This document shows positions 26,489 through 33,540 of a stretch of DNA of 64,000 nt, piece by piece (the first letter of the stretch is position 1; each line of letters opens with the position of its first letter). The translations under genes were made by a program, and so were the position numbers. Under the pieces are notes generated by a model. It was not told the origin of the DNA. It saw only the letters and a program-made list of their open reading frames with translations, and ran no database searches. The stretch comes from UBA6136 sp044350805. Its GTDB lineage: Bacteria; Pseudomonadota; Gammaproteobacteria; Methylococcales; Methylococcaceae. The stretch spans positions 124,001-188,000 of the forward strand of contig JBILGU010000001.1 of the NCBI GenBank assembly GCA_044350805.1. Reading direction: 5' to 3'.

Positions 26489-27961
26489 ATGAAACAGTCT
26501 CTGCAACTCCGCATGGGGCAGACGCTTGCGATGACCCCTCAGCTGCAGCAAGCCATTAAGCTGCTCCAGCTATCCAGCATGGATCTTCAGCATGAAATTC
26601 AAGAGGCCTTGGACTCCAACATGATGCTGGAAACTGCGGATGACGAACCGACCGCCTCTCCTGAGGGCTCTCTTGTGACAGAGACCTGGAGCGGGGGCGA
26701 AAAGGAGACTGAGTACCGTGAGCTCGGCGATATGGATGCTCCCGCTGACATTCCTCAGGAACTTGCCGTAGATGTGTCTTGGGATGAAATGTACGACAGT
26801 CTTCCAACCCTCGGGTCCGGCGGAACTGGCAACCCGGACGGGGATGACTTTCAGCAACAGGGCCCCTCCGGAGAAAGTCTCCATGATCAGTTAACCTGGC
26901 AGCTTGAACTTGCCCGATTCAGTGAGCGCGACCACGCCATCGCTATCGCCTTGGTGGATGCAATCAATGAGGATGGATACCTCGGAAGCAGCCTGGATGA
27001 TGTTCATCAGGGTCTCCTGCCTCAAATCCCAGCACTGGATCTCGATGAGGTCCTGGCCGTACTGCATCAGATTCAAAACTTCGACCCCCCTGGCGTCGGG
27101 GCGACGGATCTTTCCGATTGCCTTCGAATTCAGCTCAAACAGTTATCCGAAGAAACCCCCTTTCGGGCGGAAGCTCTGACCCTGGTGGAAAAACATCTGG
27201 AGTTGCTTGCCAAACGCAACGTGGCGGCGCTCAAGCGCCTTTTGAATCTGGAAGATGAGGACCTTGCCAAAGTCGTTGCCGTAGTCAGAAGCCTTGAACC
27301 CAAACCAGGTCGGCTCGTTCAGCGCGATGACACTCACTACATCACGCCCGATGTCTACGTCGTCCGGGTGAATGACCGATGGACAGTTCGACTCAATCCG
27401 AAGATATCACCCAAGCTGAGGGTCAATCCGACCTATTCGGGAATGGTCCGCCGGGCTGACAATAGTGCGGACAACACGACCATGCGGAATCATCTGCAAG
27501 AGGCCCGTTGGTTCATCAAAAGCCTGCAAAGTCGAAATGAGACCCTGCTCAAGGTCGCTCGCAGCATCGTTGACAGACAGCAAGCCTTTCTCGATGACGG
27601 ACCTATCGCCATGAAGCCTTTGGTGCTTCGAGATATTGCAGAAGAAGTCGAAATGCATGAGTCAACCATTTCCCGGGTGACCAATCAGAAATACATGCAT
27701 ACGCCAAACGGCATATACGAATTCAAGTACTTCTTCTCAAGCCACGTTTCCACTCAAGGAGGTGGCGAATGCTCTGCAACTGCGATCAAGGCCTTTCTGA
27801 AGGAAATCGTGGATGCGGAGGACCAGCGCAAACCCCTGAGTGATGACGCTATTGCATCGATCTTCAAGGAACGCGGCATCAACGTCGCAAGAAGGACGAT
27901 TGCAAAATATCGAGAAACGCTCAACATTCCCTCGTCTAGCGAGAGAAAGCAGGTTTTTTAA
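26489..27961 (+). CDS. rpoN: RNA polymerase sigma-54 factor
   Basis: RpoN directs transcription from -24/-12 promoters and needs AAA+ activators. The N-terminal region I is intact (LQLRMGQTLAMTPQLQQAIK, LLQLSSMDLQHEIQEALDSN). An acidic region II follows, then the core-binding domain (YIDPDVYV-like segment ITPDVYVVRVNDRWTVRLNP), the helix-turn-helix (RDIAEEVEMHESTISRVTNQ) and the RpoN box ARRTIAKYRETLNIPSS near the C-terminus. The 490-residue length is standard. It lies in the usual place after lptB and before hpf. Confidence 0.98.
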   Translation: MKQSLQLRMGQTLAMTPQLQQAIKLLQLSSMDLQHEIQEALDSNMMLETADDEPTASPEGSLVTETWSGGEKETEYRELGDMDAPADIPQELAVDVSWDEMYDSLPTLGSGGTGNPDGDDFQQQGPSGESLHDQLTWQLELARFSERDHAIAIALVDAINEDGYLGSSLDDVHQGLLPQIPALDLDEVLAVLHQIQNFDPPGVGATDLSDCLRIQLKQLSEETPFRAEALTLVEKHLELLAKRNVAALKRLLNLEDEDLAKVVAVVRSLEPKPGRLVQRDDTHYITPDVYVVRVNDRWTVRLNPKISPKLRVNPTYSGMVRRADNSADNTTMRNHLQEARWFIKSLQSRNETLLKVARSIVDRQQAFLDDGPIAMKPLVLRDIAEEVEMHESTISRVTNQKYMHTPNGIYEFKYFFSSHVSTQGGGECSATAIKAFLKEIVDAEDQRKPLSDDAIASIFKERGINVARRTIAKYRETLNIPSSSERKQVF

Positions 27962-27988
27962 TCCAAAACAACAACGCGAGAACTCATC

Positions 27989-28276
27989 ATGCAAATTGAA
28001 ATTACCGGCCATCATATTGACGTCACCGAGGCCATGCGGAGTCATGTTCTGGAGAAGTTCTCACGTCTTGAGAAACACTTCGACAAGTTACTTGAAGTCC
28101 ATGTGATTCTGAGCGTAGAAAAGCTCTCACAAAAGGCCGAAGCAACCGTCCACATTAACGGTGCAAATCTTTTTGCCGAGGACACCCAGGCGGATCTCTA
28201 CACCGCCATCGACAATCTCGTAGACAAGCTGGACCGCCAAGTCCTCAAGCATAAGGAAAAGCACCTGAATCACTGA
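27989..28276 (+). CDS. hpf: Ribosome hibernation-promoting factor, short type
   Basis: HPF (formerly YhbH) binds the 30S decoding region and promotes 100S dimers in stationary phase. The 95-residue protein carries the S30AE/sigma-54 modulation domain: MQIEITGHHIDVTEAMRSHV, LEKHFDKLLEVHVILSVEKL, EDTQADLYTAIDNLVDKLDR. A basic, His/Lys-rich C-terminus (KHKEKHLNH) ends it. In most gammaproteobacteria ptsN follows; here rapZ starts 34 bp later with no ptsN. Confidence 0.97.
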   Translation: MQIEITGHHIDVTEAMRSHVLEKFSRLEKHFDKLLEVHVILSVEKLSQKAEATVHINGANLFAEDTQADLYTAIDNLVDKLDRQVLKHKEKHLNH

Positions 28277-28309
28277 GGCCATCGGGCCCCTTCACTCTGA
28301 GAAGCGATC

Positions 28310-29167
28310 TTGCGCCTTATTATCGTCAGCGGACTCTCTGGTTCAGGTAAAAGCATAGCGCTTGAGACCCTGGAAGATAGTGGCTATTACTGCATCGACA
28401 ACCTTCCTGTGGCGCTGTTCGAACCTTTCGTGCGCAACGCAATGCAGGACCGGCATGAGGATTACAGCAAGGTTGCCATCAGTATTGATGCGCGCAATCG
28501 CAGTAAGAGCCTGCAACAGTTCCCGGAGACCTTGAAACTCGCCGGTGAACTCGGGATCTCCTGTCAGGTGCTATTTTTGAAGGCAGACAGGGAAAATCTC
28601 CTCAAACGTTTTAGCGAAACACGCCGAAAACATCCTCTGACCGACAGTGATCATTCATTGACTGAAGCGATTGATCAGGAGCAAGCCCTTCTGATTCCGG
28701 TATCCAGCCGAGCAGATCTGGTCATTGATACAAGCCACACCAATATTCACCAACTTAGAAACCTCATTCGAGAGCGTGTAGGCACTCGAAGCGAACAGCG
28801 CATGTCCATCTGTTGCATGTCGTTTGGTTATAAAAATGGCATGCCCATAGATGCCGACTTTACCTTCGATGCACGCTGTCTCCCAAACCCACACTGGGAG
28901 CCGACGCTTCGCGACAAAACCGGCTGTGATCAGGAAGTCCGCGAGTTTCTCGACGATATTCCTGAGGTCCAGGCTTTCCTCCGCGATGTTTCGGAGTTCA
29001 TGTTGCGCTGGGCTCCGCGATTTTCAGAAGACGATCGGACTTACCTCACCATAGCCATTGGCTGCACGGGGGGCCAGCATCGATCCGTCTACCTGACCGA
29101 AGCACTGGCAGCCCGCCTTGGCTCGGGTCATTACGACGTTCTGGTGCGCCACAGGGACCTGCGTTGA
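28310..29167 (+). CDS. rapZ: RNase adapter protein RapZ
   Basis: RapZ binds nucleotides and, in E. coli, senses glucosamine-6-phosphate and presents the sRNA GlmZ to RNase E, thereby controlling GlmS. Walker A is GLSGSGKS near residues 8-15. Conserved parts include DSGYYCIDNLPVALFEPFV, VLFLKADRENLLKRFSETRR, HPL, CCMSFGYKNGMPIDADFTFD, RCLPNPHWEPTLRDKTGCD and IAIGCTGGQHRSVYLTE, which contain the C-terminal RNA-binding features. The 285-residue length is normal and the start codon is TTG. The usual flanking Ntr-PTS genes (ptsN before, npr after) are absent, so regulation through phosphotransferase proteins is not supported locally. Confidence 0.95.
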   Translation: MRLIIVSGLSGSGKSIALETLEDSGYYCIDNLPVALFEPFVRNAMQDRHEDYSKVAISIDARNRSKSLQQFPETLKLAGELGISCQVLFLKADRENLLKRFSETRRKHPLTDSDHSLTEAIDQEQALLIPVSSRADLVIDTSHTNIHQLRNLIRERVGTRSEQRMSICCMSFGYKNGMPIDADFTFDARCLPNPHWEPTLRDKTGCDQEVREFLDDIPEVQAFLRDVSEFMLRWAPRFSEDDRTYLTIAIGCTGGQHRSVYLTEALAARLGSGHYDVLVRHRDLR

Positions 29168-30429
29168 ACACGAATCGATTGAGAAGCTTGTCCCTCATCA
29201 TGGTCCTTTGGGGTGTCTTCATCTCGTTCACCGGTGCAACGGCAGAGAAGCACTCAGGTGAAAAAACACCGAATACCCCACCCAACAAAACAGCGAAGAC
29301 GGACAAGCAAGCACTGTCCCTCGTCTATCTAACGACCACACTCCCCACAACCACCTCCCGCCCTTTCTTTGACCCTGAAATCAAGGGCCTGGGAAGCCAA
29401 GGGGCCACCCTTGGTGTTGATGACAACAACACCACCGGGCGATTTACAGGTCAGTCCTTCACGCTCAAAACCATCACAGTGGAGGACCCTGCAACGCTTG
29501 AAAAAGAATTTAAGCGCCTTCTGACTGAGCAACAGTCCTATTTTTTGATGGATGTTCCGGTCGATGCCCTGCTGACCCTTTCGAGGCTTGCGGAGGCGAA
29601 GGACAGCATTTTGATGGATGTCGCCAATGGAGATGATCGCCTTCGAGGCGCCGATTGCCAGGGCAATGTCTTTTTCATGATGCCCAGCGATGCCATGCGG
29701 TCCGATGCGCTTGCGCAATACTTTAGTAAAAAACGCTGGCAAAAATGGTTCCTGACCATTGGACCCACAGATGAGGATCGGCGCCTCGGTGAGGCGATTC
29801 AGCGTTCGGCCCGAAAGTTTGGGGCAAAAATCATCAAGGAGGCCAACTGGTCCTACTCTTATGATGATCGGCGAAGTCCAGAATCTGAAATTCCGGTATT
29901 TACGCAAGGTGATGATTACGACCTGATGCTGGTCGCCGACTCACAAAACCAGTTCGCAGACCTATTCCCTTACCGTACGTGGCAACCCAAACTGGTCGCT
30001 GGAAGCACAGGCCTGAAAGCTGGCGCCTGGCACAAAACGCATGAGGCCTGGGGCGCTCTTCAACTTCAGAATCGATTCAAAGACAAGTTTGCCAGACCCA
30101 TGACTGAGAAAGACTATCTGGCTTGGCTGGCTGCTCGAAGCCTCGGCGAAGCGGCAACACGGGGTCATTCAACCAACCCCACCGATATCAAGCACCTTTT
30201 GTTGGATCCGTCTTTCTCTGTCGCAGGTTTCAAGGGAGTTCCCCTCAGCTTCAGGTCATGGGACCACCAAATGCGACAACCGATTCTCTTGGGTACCGAG
30301 CGTTCAGTAGTTGGGGTCGCGCCGATCGAAGGCTATCTTCACCCCGAGAACAGTCTTGATACGCTGGGGGCGGATGCACCGGAATCAAGCTGCATCCTCA
30401 AACAAAAGGCCACTCCACCCCCTCCTTGA
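29164..30429 (+). CDS. ABC substrate-binding protein, PQQ-dependent-dehydrogenase-associated type
   Basis: This is a predicted periplasmic type I binding protein. It matches what I recall of the family found beside PQQ-dependent alcohol dehydrogenases (TIGR03863-like): DDNNTTGRFTGQSFTLKTIT, GADCQGNVFFMMPSDAMRSD, ALAQYFSKKRWQKWFLTIGP, VFTQGDDYDLMLVADSQNQF, PYRTWQPKLVAGSTGL, FRSWDHQMRQPILL and EGYLHPENSLDTLGADAPES. A signal peptide covers about the first 27 residues (LSLIMVLWGVFISFTGATA). Its ligand is unknown. It is coupled to rapZ by a TTGA overlap. No pqq gene, cytochrome c550 or ABC partner is nearby, so it is an orphan here. Confidence 0.8.
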   Translation: MNTNRLRSLSLIMVLWGVFISFTGATAEKHSGEKTPNTPPNKTAKTDKQALSLVYLTTTLPTTTSRPFFDPEIKGLGSQGATLGVDDNNTTGRFTGQSFTLKTITVEDPATLEKEFKRLLTEQQSYFLMDVPVDALLTLSRLAEAKDSILMDVANGDDRLRGADCQGNVFFMMPSDAMRSDALAQYFSKKRWQKWFLTIGPTDEDRRLGEAIQRSARKFGAKIIKEANWSYSYDDRRSPESEIPVFTQGDDYDLMLVADSQNQFADLFPYRTWQPKLVAGSTGLKAGAWHKTHEAWGALQLQNRFKDKFARPMTEKDYLAWLAARSLGEAATRGHSTNPTDIKHLLLDPSFSVAGFKGVPLSFRSWDHQMRQPILLGTERSVVGVAPIEGYLHPENSLDTLGADAPESSCILKQKATPPPP

Positions 30430-30442
30430 GCCTTCTTGAGTC

Positions 30443-30471
30443 TTGACGAACCGCAGGTTTCAAGATTTAAT
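30443..30471 (+). promoter_or_regulatory. Promoter of tRNA-Phe
   Basis: TTGACG (30443-30448), a 17-bp spacer and TTTAAT (30466-30471) lie 19 bp before the mature tRNA 5' end. The -35 matches five of six consensus positions. Confidence 0.7.
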
Positions 30472-30490
30472 ATACGACTTGTTCGCGTTT

Positions 30491-30566
30491 GGCCAAGTAG
30501 CTCAGTTGGTAGAGCAGGGGATTGAAAATCCCCGTGTCGGCGGTTCGATTCCGTCCTTGGCCACCA
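30491..30566 (+). tRNA. tRNA-Phe (anticodon GAA)
   Basis: The 76-nt gene folds into a full cloverleaf: acceptor stem GGCCAAG / CTTGGCC, D arm with GTTGGTAG, anticodon stem GGGGA / TCCCC around TTGAAAA (anticodon GAA at positions 34-36), T arm CGGCGGTTCGATTCCG, discriminator A and encoded CCA. The 3' half from 30520 to the CCA is the left copy of a 47-bp direct repeat and so would be attL of the adjacent island. No terminator follows directly. The terminator that fits a tRNA gene is found after the right repeat copy at 32329-32363. Confidence 0.98.
30520..30566 (+). repeat. Left 47-bp direct repeat (attL) within tRNA-Phe
   Basis: This runs from the anticodon stem/loop through the CCA end and is repeated at 32273-32319 with one mismatch (T at 30550, C at 32303). 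A repeat covering exactly a tRNA 3' end is the classic product of tyrosine-recombinase integration. Confidence 0.9.
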
Positions 30567-30725
30567 TAGTCATCTGATTTGGTGGGGGAGTTTGCCGCTC
30601 TTCTAAGTCCCCGGGTAGTCATCAAGGGAAGACACTTTGGAGAACGCGAAATGACCATGGAAACACGGTTCCTTGTTCCTTGAGTTGCCACTCAGTTAGC
30701 ATCCCCCGCACTAAGCCCCGAGCTC

Positions 30726-31167
30726 ATGGCTCAGCAGATGGCTTCAGGCACAGGAGAAACACCTGTCCCCAGCACTCCCCATACTTTCTCATTCCTGATC
30801 AACGAATCATAAAGCGATCAGCTAATAACCTTTTCGGCGACCTATGAGGTGAATGTCTCAAGGGTTAACGTGGGCACGATACAACCCGTTACACCAGAAC
30901 CGAATACTAGAAAGCGCGAATCGGAAATCTGACCATTGGCCAAATTGATGATGACGTTATCCGGGATGAACTCGACCACCTAGCAACCATGTCTATCTCG
31001 GTAAGCATGATGGAGCCTTGCTGATTACCAGCCACAACGGGAGCTCTCAGTTACCCCGCAAGACTTGTGATTTCTTTGGCGTTTGGAAGCAGCTAGAACA
31101 AGCTGGCGGCCCGAAAGCAGCCGAGGCTGCCATTGGGATAAAACCCCAGAACTACCCGCCCAAATAA
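30726..31167 (+). pseudogene. Decayed coding sequence in the tRNA-Phe island
   Basis: No intact frame exists, but three plus-strand stretches read like protein. First, ATG 30726 reads MAQQMASGTGETPVPSTPH to a TAA at 30810, and the same frame continues (SDQLITFSATYEVNVSRV) to a TGA at 30930. Second, another frame around 30911-30990 reads RIGNLTIGQIDDDVIRDELD. Third, the frame open from 30970 to the TAA at 31165 reads NHVYLGKHDGALLITSHNGS and then FFGVWKQLEQAGGPKAAEAA, ending QNYPPK. The end resembles a Fis-type or other helix-turn-helix C-terminus (LEQAGGPKAAEAAIGIKPQN). I cannot name the parent gene. The interpretation as one frameshifted gene is inference. Confidence 0.35.
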
Positions 31168-31197
31168 GGGATGTCATATCCCTTGCATCAACTACTG

Positions 31198-31941
31198 TTA
31201 ACGGACTAAACGAACCCTCTTCCGTTGCGAGAACCCATTCAGAATCTGCACCTGAAGATACTCAGGATTGCTCGAAACCTCTTGTTGGATGGTAAAACGG
31301 CGACCGGAAACCGTCGTCATGATTGGTTGTACGACAGGAAAAATGATTTCAGCTGGAGCACCGTCTATATTGTTGCGACCCTTGGGCACTACATTACCGG
31401 ATACAGTCAGTTTGCGAGTCGAATTGGAGAATGTTGCGGCTGTTACGTTAATTCGAGCGACAGGATCGCCATAGGAGGCCTTATAGTTTGCGCTAGTGAT
31501 CTGTTGTTGAGCTGAGTTATAAGCGCAAAAAGCCAGATCAATGTTTGCGGATCCCTTTGCTATGGAGAACTCGAGAGTTTGTTTCGCCACTGCCCTCAAC
31601 GACTCAAAAGAAGATTGAGATGTGACGGTGCAACTGCTTTGGATCGCTGATGGGAAAATCCCCTTGATCTGGGTAAGTCCCACTAAAGCAGGCTGGCACT
31701 GACCATTAACCCAAACCCCGACAACGAAAGACTTACAGTCAGTACTCATAAGATCCATTGCGGTCATTGAAACAGAGACTGTGGAACTTAGGTTAGACCC
31801 TTTGACAGGGACCGGGGCGATCCAGAAATGATCAAGCGGTGTTGGAGTTATTTGAATGTTTGTAATGATTGGCGCTGACTGACTTTCTGTAGCTATTGTC
31901 AGCAGGCATGCAATCGCAGCCATCGATATGCGTGAATACAT
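31198..31941 (-). CDS. Putative secreted protein of unknown family, island cargo
   Basis: This is the only intact gene in the tRNA-Phe island. I choose ATG 31941 (MYSRISMAAIACLLTIATES) because GAGGAAAA lies 8-11 nt upstream; a longer frame from 31980 lacks such a site. The first 23 or so residues form a signal peptide with a likely cut after QSA. The mature 224 residues are rich in Ser, Thr, Val and Asn with beta-strand periodicity (VPVKGSNLSSTVSVSMTAMD, ITSANYKASYGDPVARINVT, RKLTVSGNVVPKGRNNIDGA). Four cysteines could form two disulfides. It ends with basic QRKRVRLVR. It resembles generic periplasmic or surface beta-sandwich proteins, but I recognise no family. Codon use is less G+C-biased than its neighbours. 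Confidence 0.65.
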   Translation of the reverse strand: MYSRISMAAIACLLTIATESQSAPIITNIQITPTPLDHFWIAPVPVKGSNLSSTVSVSMTAMDLMSTDCKSFVVGVWVNGQCQPALVGLTQIKGIFPSAIQSSCTVTSQSSFESLRAVAKQTLEFSIAKGSANIDLAFCAYNSAQQQITSANYKASYGDPVARINVTAATFSNSTRKLTVSGNVVPKGRNNIDGAPAEIIFPVVQPIMTTVSGRRFTIQQEVSSNPEYLQVQILNGFSQRKRVRLVR

Positions 31942-32272
31942 AATAAAGTTTTCCTCGTGTGAACTTTGGTCTAAGAGCACATCAGCGTAAGACTTTAGAT
32001 GCGTTACACGCAGTAAATCATGAAGTGCTTCGGATTGGGCGCACAGATTCTAAGGGAAGCGCTGCAATCGGGTAAGTCCGCCTCAGCATTTTTTCTCGTT
32101 GAGGAGCAGAGAGAGCCATTGATAACAGGATTGGTCAGGGAGCCATCGTCAGGTTTTTTACTCTTAAACCTGCTGGACCCAACGAACTTAATGGGCCTTT
32201 TGGATCAGCCATCCCTTGCTTGAGTTTGGGCGTTATCTTGAGTAAAATAGCTGCCTGTTGAGCGGCAAGGCT
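31942..32272. other. Right part of the island without a credible gene
   Basis: No supported coding sequence is seen. A plus-strand 67-codon frame at 32020-32223 lacks a ribosome-binding site and family features, and minus-strand frames here are short. The segment holds the upstream region of the secreted-protein gene at its left end and a good plus-strand promoter at 32220-32248. Confidence 0.5.
32220..32248 (+). promoter_or_regulatory. Sigma-70-like promoter at the right end of the island
   Basis: TTGAGT (32220-32225), exactly 17 bp, then TAAAAT (32243-32248), reading toward the tRNA 3' fragment and fdxA. Predicted initiation near 32255 would give an RNA containing the anticodon-to-CCA half of tRNA-Phe before the terminator at 32329-32363. 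Confidence 0.5.
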
Positions 32273-32319
32273 GATTGAAAATCCCCGTGTCGGCGGTTCG
32301 ATCCCGTCCTTGGCCACCA
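32273..32319 (+). repeat. Right 47-bp direct repeat (attR), tRNA-Phe 3' fragment
   Basis: This copy of the tRNA-Phe 3' half runs from the anticodon stem/loop to CCA and differs from the functional tRNA at one base (C at 32303 in the T loop). No matching 5' half precedes it, so it is not a functional tRNA gene. Confidence 0.9.
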
Positions 32320-32328
32320 GATTAATCA

Positions 32329-32363
32329 GGGCCCCGAAGGCACCCCCTCGGAGGCTTTTTTTT
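32329..32363 (+). terminator. Rho-independent terminator after the tRNA 3' fragment
   Basis: GCCCCGA (32331-32337) pairs with TCGG-A-GGC (32348-32355, one bulged A), followed by eight T. It fits as the original tRNA-Phe terminator, now separated from the functional tRNA by the island. Confidence 0.7.
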
Positions 32364-32415
32364 GTCCCACAAGGCGATAAGCCGCGGGTTTCACCCACTG
32401 CTCGAGTCACACAGC

Positions 32416-32739
32416 ATGGCCTTTGTAGTCACCGAAAACTGCATCAAGTGCAAATTCACCGATTGTGTCGATGTTTGCCCTGTTGATTGCTTCCATGAAG
32501 GACCTAACTTCATGGTTATTGATCCGGATGAGTGCATCGATTGCACGCTCTGCGAGCCGGAATGTCCGGCACATGCAATCTACTCTGAAGATGAAGTTCC
32601 TGCAGGAATGGAGCAGTTCATTCAACTGAACGCCGAGCTCACCAAAAGCTGGCCGACACTGAGTGAAGTCAAGGACGCACTGCCCGATGCCGATGAATGG
32701 AACGGCAAACCAGATAAGCTGGGGCTACTCGAACGTTAA
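32416..32739 (+). CDS. fdxA: 7Fe ferredoxin FdxA
   Basis: This is a small soluble electron carrier with one [3Fe-4S] and one [4Fe-4S] cluster, of the Azotobacter FdI type. The start MAFVVTENCIKCKFTDCVDV provides CxxC and the variant spacing (CIKCKFTDC...CPVDCF) that gives a 3Fe cluster. The second motif is CIDCTLCEPECP. The C-terminal 45 residues (EQFIQLNAELTKSWPTLSEV) are the usual extension of this type. It has 107 residues. The longer upstream frame runs through the tRNA terminator and is not used. The physiological partner is unknown. The gene ends in a bidirectional terminator shared with cysH. Confidence 0.96.
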   Translation: MAFVVTENCIKCKFTDCVDVCPVDCFHEGPNFMVIDPDECIDCTLCEPECPAHAIYSEDEVPAGMEQFIQLNAELTKSWPTLSEVKDALPDADEWNGKPDKLGLLER

Positions 32740-32757
32740 ACCCTCGAGAAACCCACT

Positions 32758-32794
32758 CAAACGCCCGCCACCCGAGAGGGTCGCGGGCGTTTTC
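32758..32794 (+). terminator. Bidirectional terminator between fdxA and cysH
   Basis: ACGCCCGC and GCGGGCGT form an 8-bp stem that extends, after one mismatch, with ACCC / GGGT around a GAGA tetraloop. TTTT follows, and an A-run precedes it for use on the minus strand. Confidence 0.9.
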
Positions 32795-32810
32795 GTGTTT
32801 AAGACTTAAG

Positions 32811-33536
32811 TCAAGATTTCTTGAGATTGGCACCATGAAGGCCGCATTCCTTCTTGGCGCCATCCTCCCACCACCAACGCCCCTCCCTCTCATGTTGATT
32901 GGGAAGCGTAGGTCGCGTGCACGGTTCGCAGCCGATGCTGGCGTAACCTTGTCGATGGAGCTCGTTGAAAGGAACCTCATAGGCTTCGATGTAATCCCAG
33001 ACCTGAGATGAAGTCCAGTTTGCAAGCGGATTGAACTTGATCAGCGTTTTTCCAGGGCCTGCAAAAGCTGTATCCGTTTCAACCTCTGAGAGTTGCACTC
33101 GGGTCTGACTCTGATCACGGCGCTGCCCCGTCACCCAAGCATCCAGCTCACCCAGCTTTTTTCGGAGCGCTTGCACCTTTCGAATTCCACAACATTCGCT
33201 GTGGCCATCTTCGTAGAAACTGAACAAACCCTTTTGACGAACCAAAGCGTCGACTGCAGAGGCATCTGGCGAGAGCACTTCAAGCTGGATCGGGTATTTT
33301 TTTCGAACCGCCTCGATCAGACGATAGGTCTCTGCATGAAGTCGGCCCGTATCCAGACAAAAAACCTCAATACCGGGACGAATCTGTGCTGCCAAATCCA
33401 CCAGCACCACATCTTCAGCGCCACTGAATGAAACGGCTATCCGCTCAAAGCGTTCCAGTGCCGTTCGAAGGACAACGCGGGGATTCTTTCCCGCAAGTTC
33501 ATTCTGAAGATTGCCAAGGTCAAATGTTCCAGACAT
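32811..33536 (-). CDS. cysH: Assimilatory adenylylsulfate reductase (CysH family)
   Basis: CysH reduces activated sulfate to sulfite with thioredoxin or a similar reductant. The adenylate-binding motifs SFSGAEDVVLVDLA and EVFCLDTGRLHAETY are present. The catalytic C-terminal KKECGLH is present too. The cysteine pairs in ECCGIRKV and GCEPCTRP are the [4Fe-4S] ligands that distinguish APS-using enzymes from the cluster-free PAPS reductases of enteric bacteria. Start ATG 33536 (MSGTFDLGNLQNELAG) gives 241 residues; the longer frame would overlap yacG. No cysDN is in the window. Confidence 0.94.
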   Translation of the reverse strand: MSGTFDLGNLQNELAGKNPRVVLRTALERFERIAVSFSGAEDVVLVDLAAQIRPGIEVFCLDTGRLHAETYRLIEAVRKKYPIQLEVLSPDASAVDALVRQKGLFSFYEDGHSECCGIRKVQALRKKLGELDAWVTGQRRDQSQTRVQLSEVETDTAFAGPGKTLIKFNPLANWTSSQVWDYIEAYEVPFNELHRQGYASIGCEPCTRPTLPNQHEREGRWWWEDGAKKECGLHGANLKKS

Positions 33537-33540
33537 GCGT

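Larger units (their letters stand above)
30567..32319 (+). mobile_element. Small genomic island (or remnant) integrated in tRNA-Phe
   Basis: The 1753-bp segment lies between the two copies of the tRNA-Phe 3' half and includes the right copy. Its left third reads as decayed coding sequence. The centre holds one intact minus-strand gene for a secreted protein. The right 290 bp has no credible gene. It contains no recognisable integrase, excisionase, relaxase or transposase. It is visibly richer in A+T than the flanking genes, and the intact gene belongs to no family I know. The best reading is a decayed integrative element or a small element mobilised in trans by a resident integrase. Tandem tRNA duplication followed by decay is the alternative. 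Confidence 0.75.

Noticed and set aside
30467..30691. Minus-strand 74-codon frame antisense to tRNA-Phe (contains GRNRTADTGIFNPLLYQLSY)
   Set aside because: This is the familiar spurious translation of a tRNA complement that litters databases; it has no ribosome-binding site and covers the tRNA.
32020..32223. Plus-strand 67-codon frame in the right part of the island
   Set aside because: No ribosome-binding site, no recognisable domain, and it lies in a region without coding bias.
30567..32319. A tyrosine integrase, excisionase or transposase inside the tRNA-Phe island
   Set aside because: No R-H-R-Y or DDE-type segment could be found in any frame, so none is claimed.
32135..32410. Minus-strand 91-codon frame across attR (contains KDGIEPPTRGFSISLAAQQA)
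   Set aside because: It is largely the antisense of the tRNA 3' fragment and the terminator, again a known artefact.
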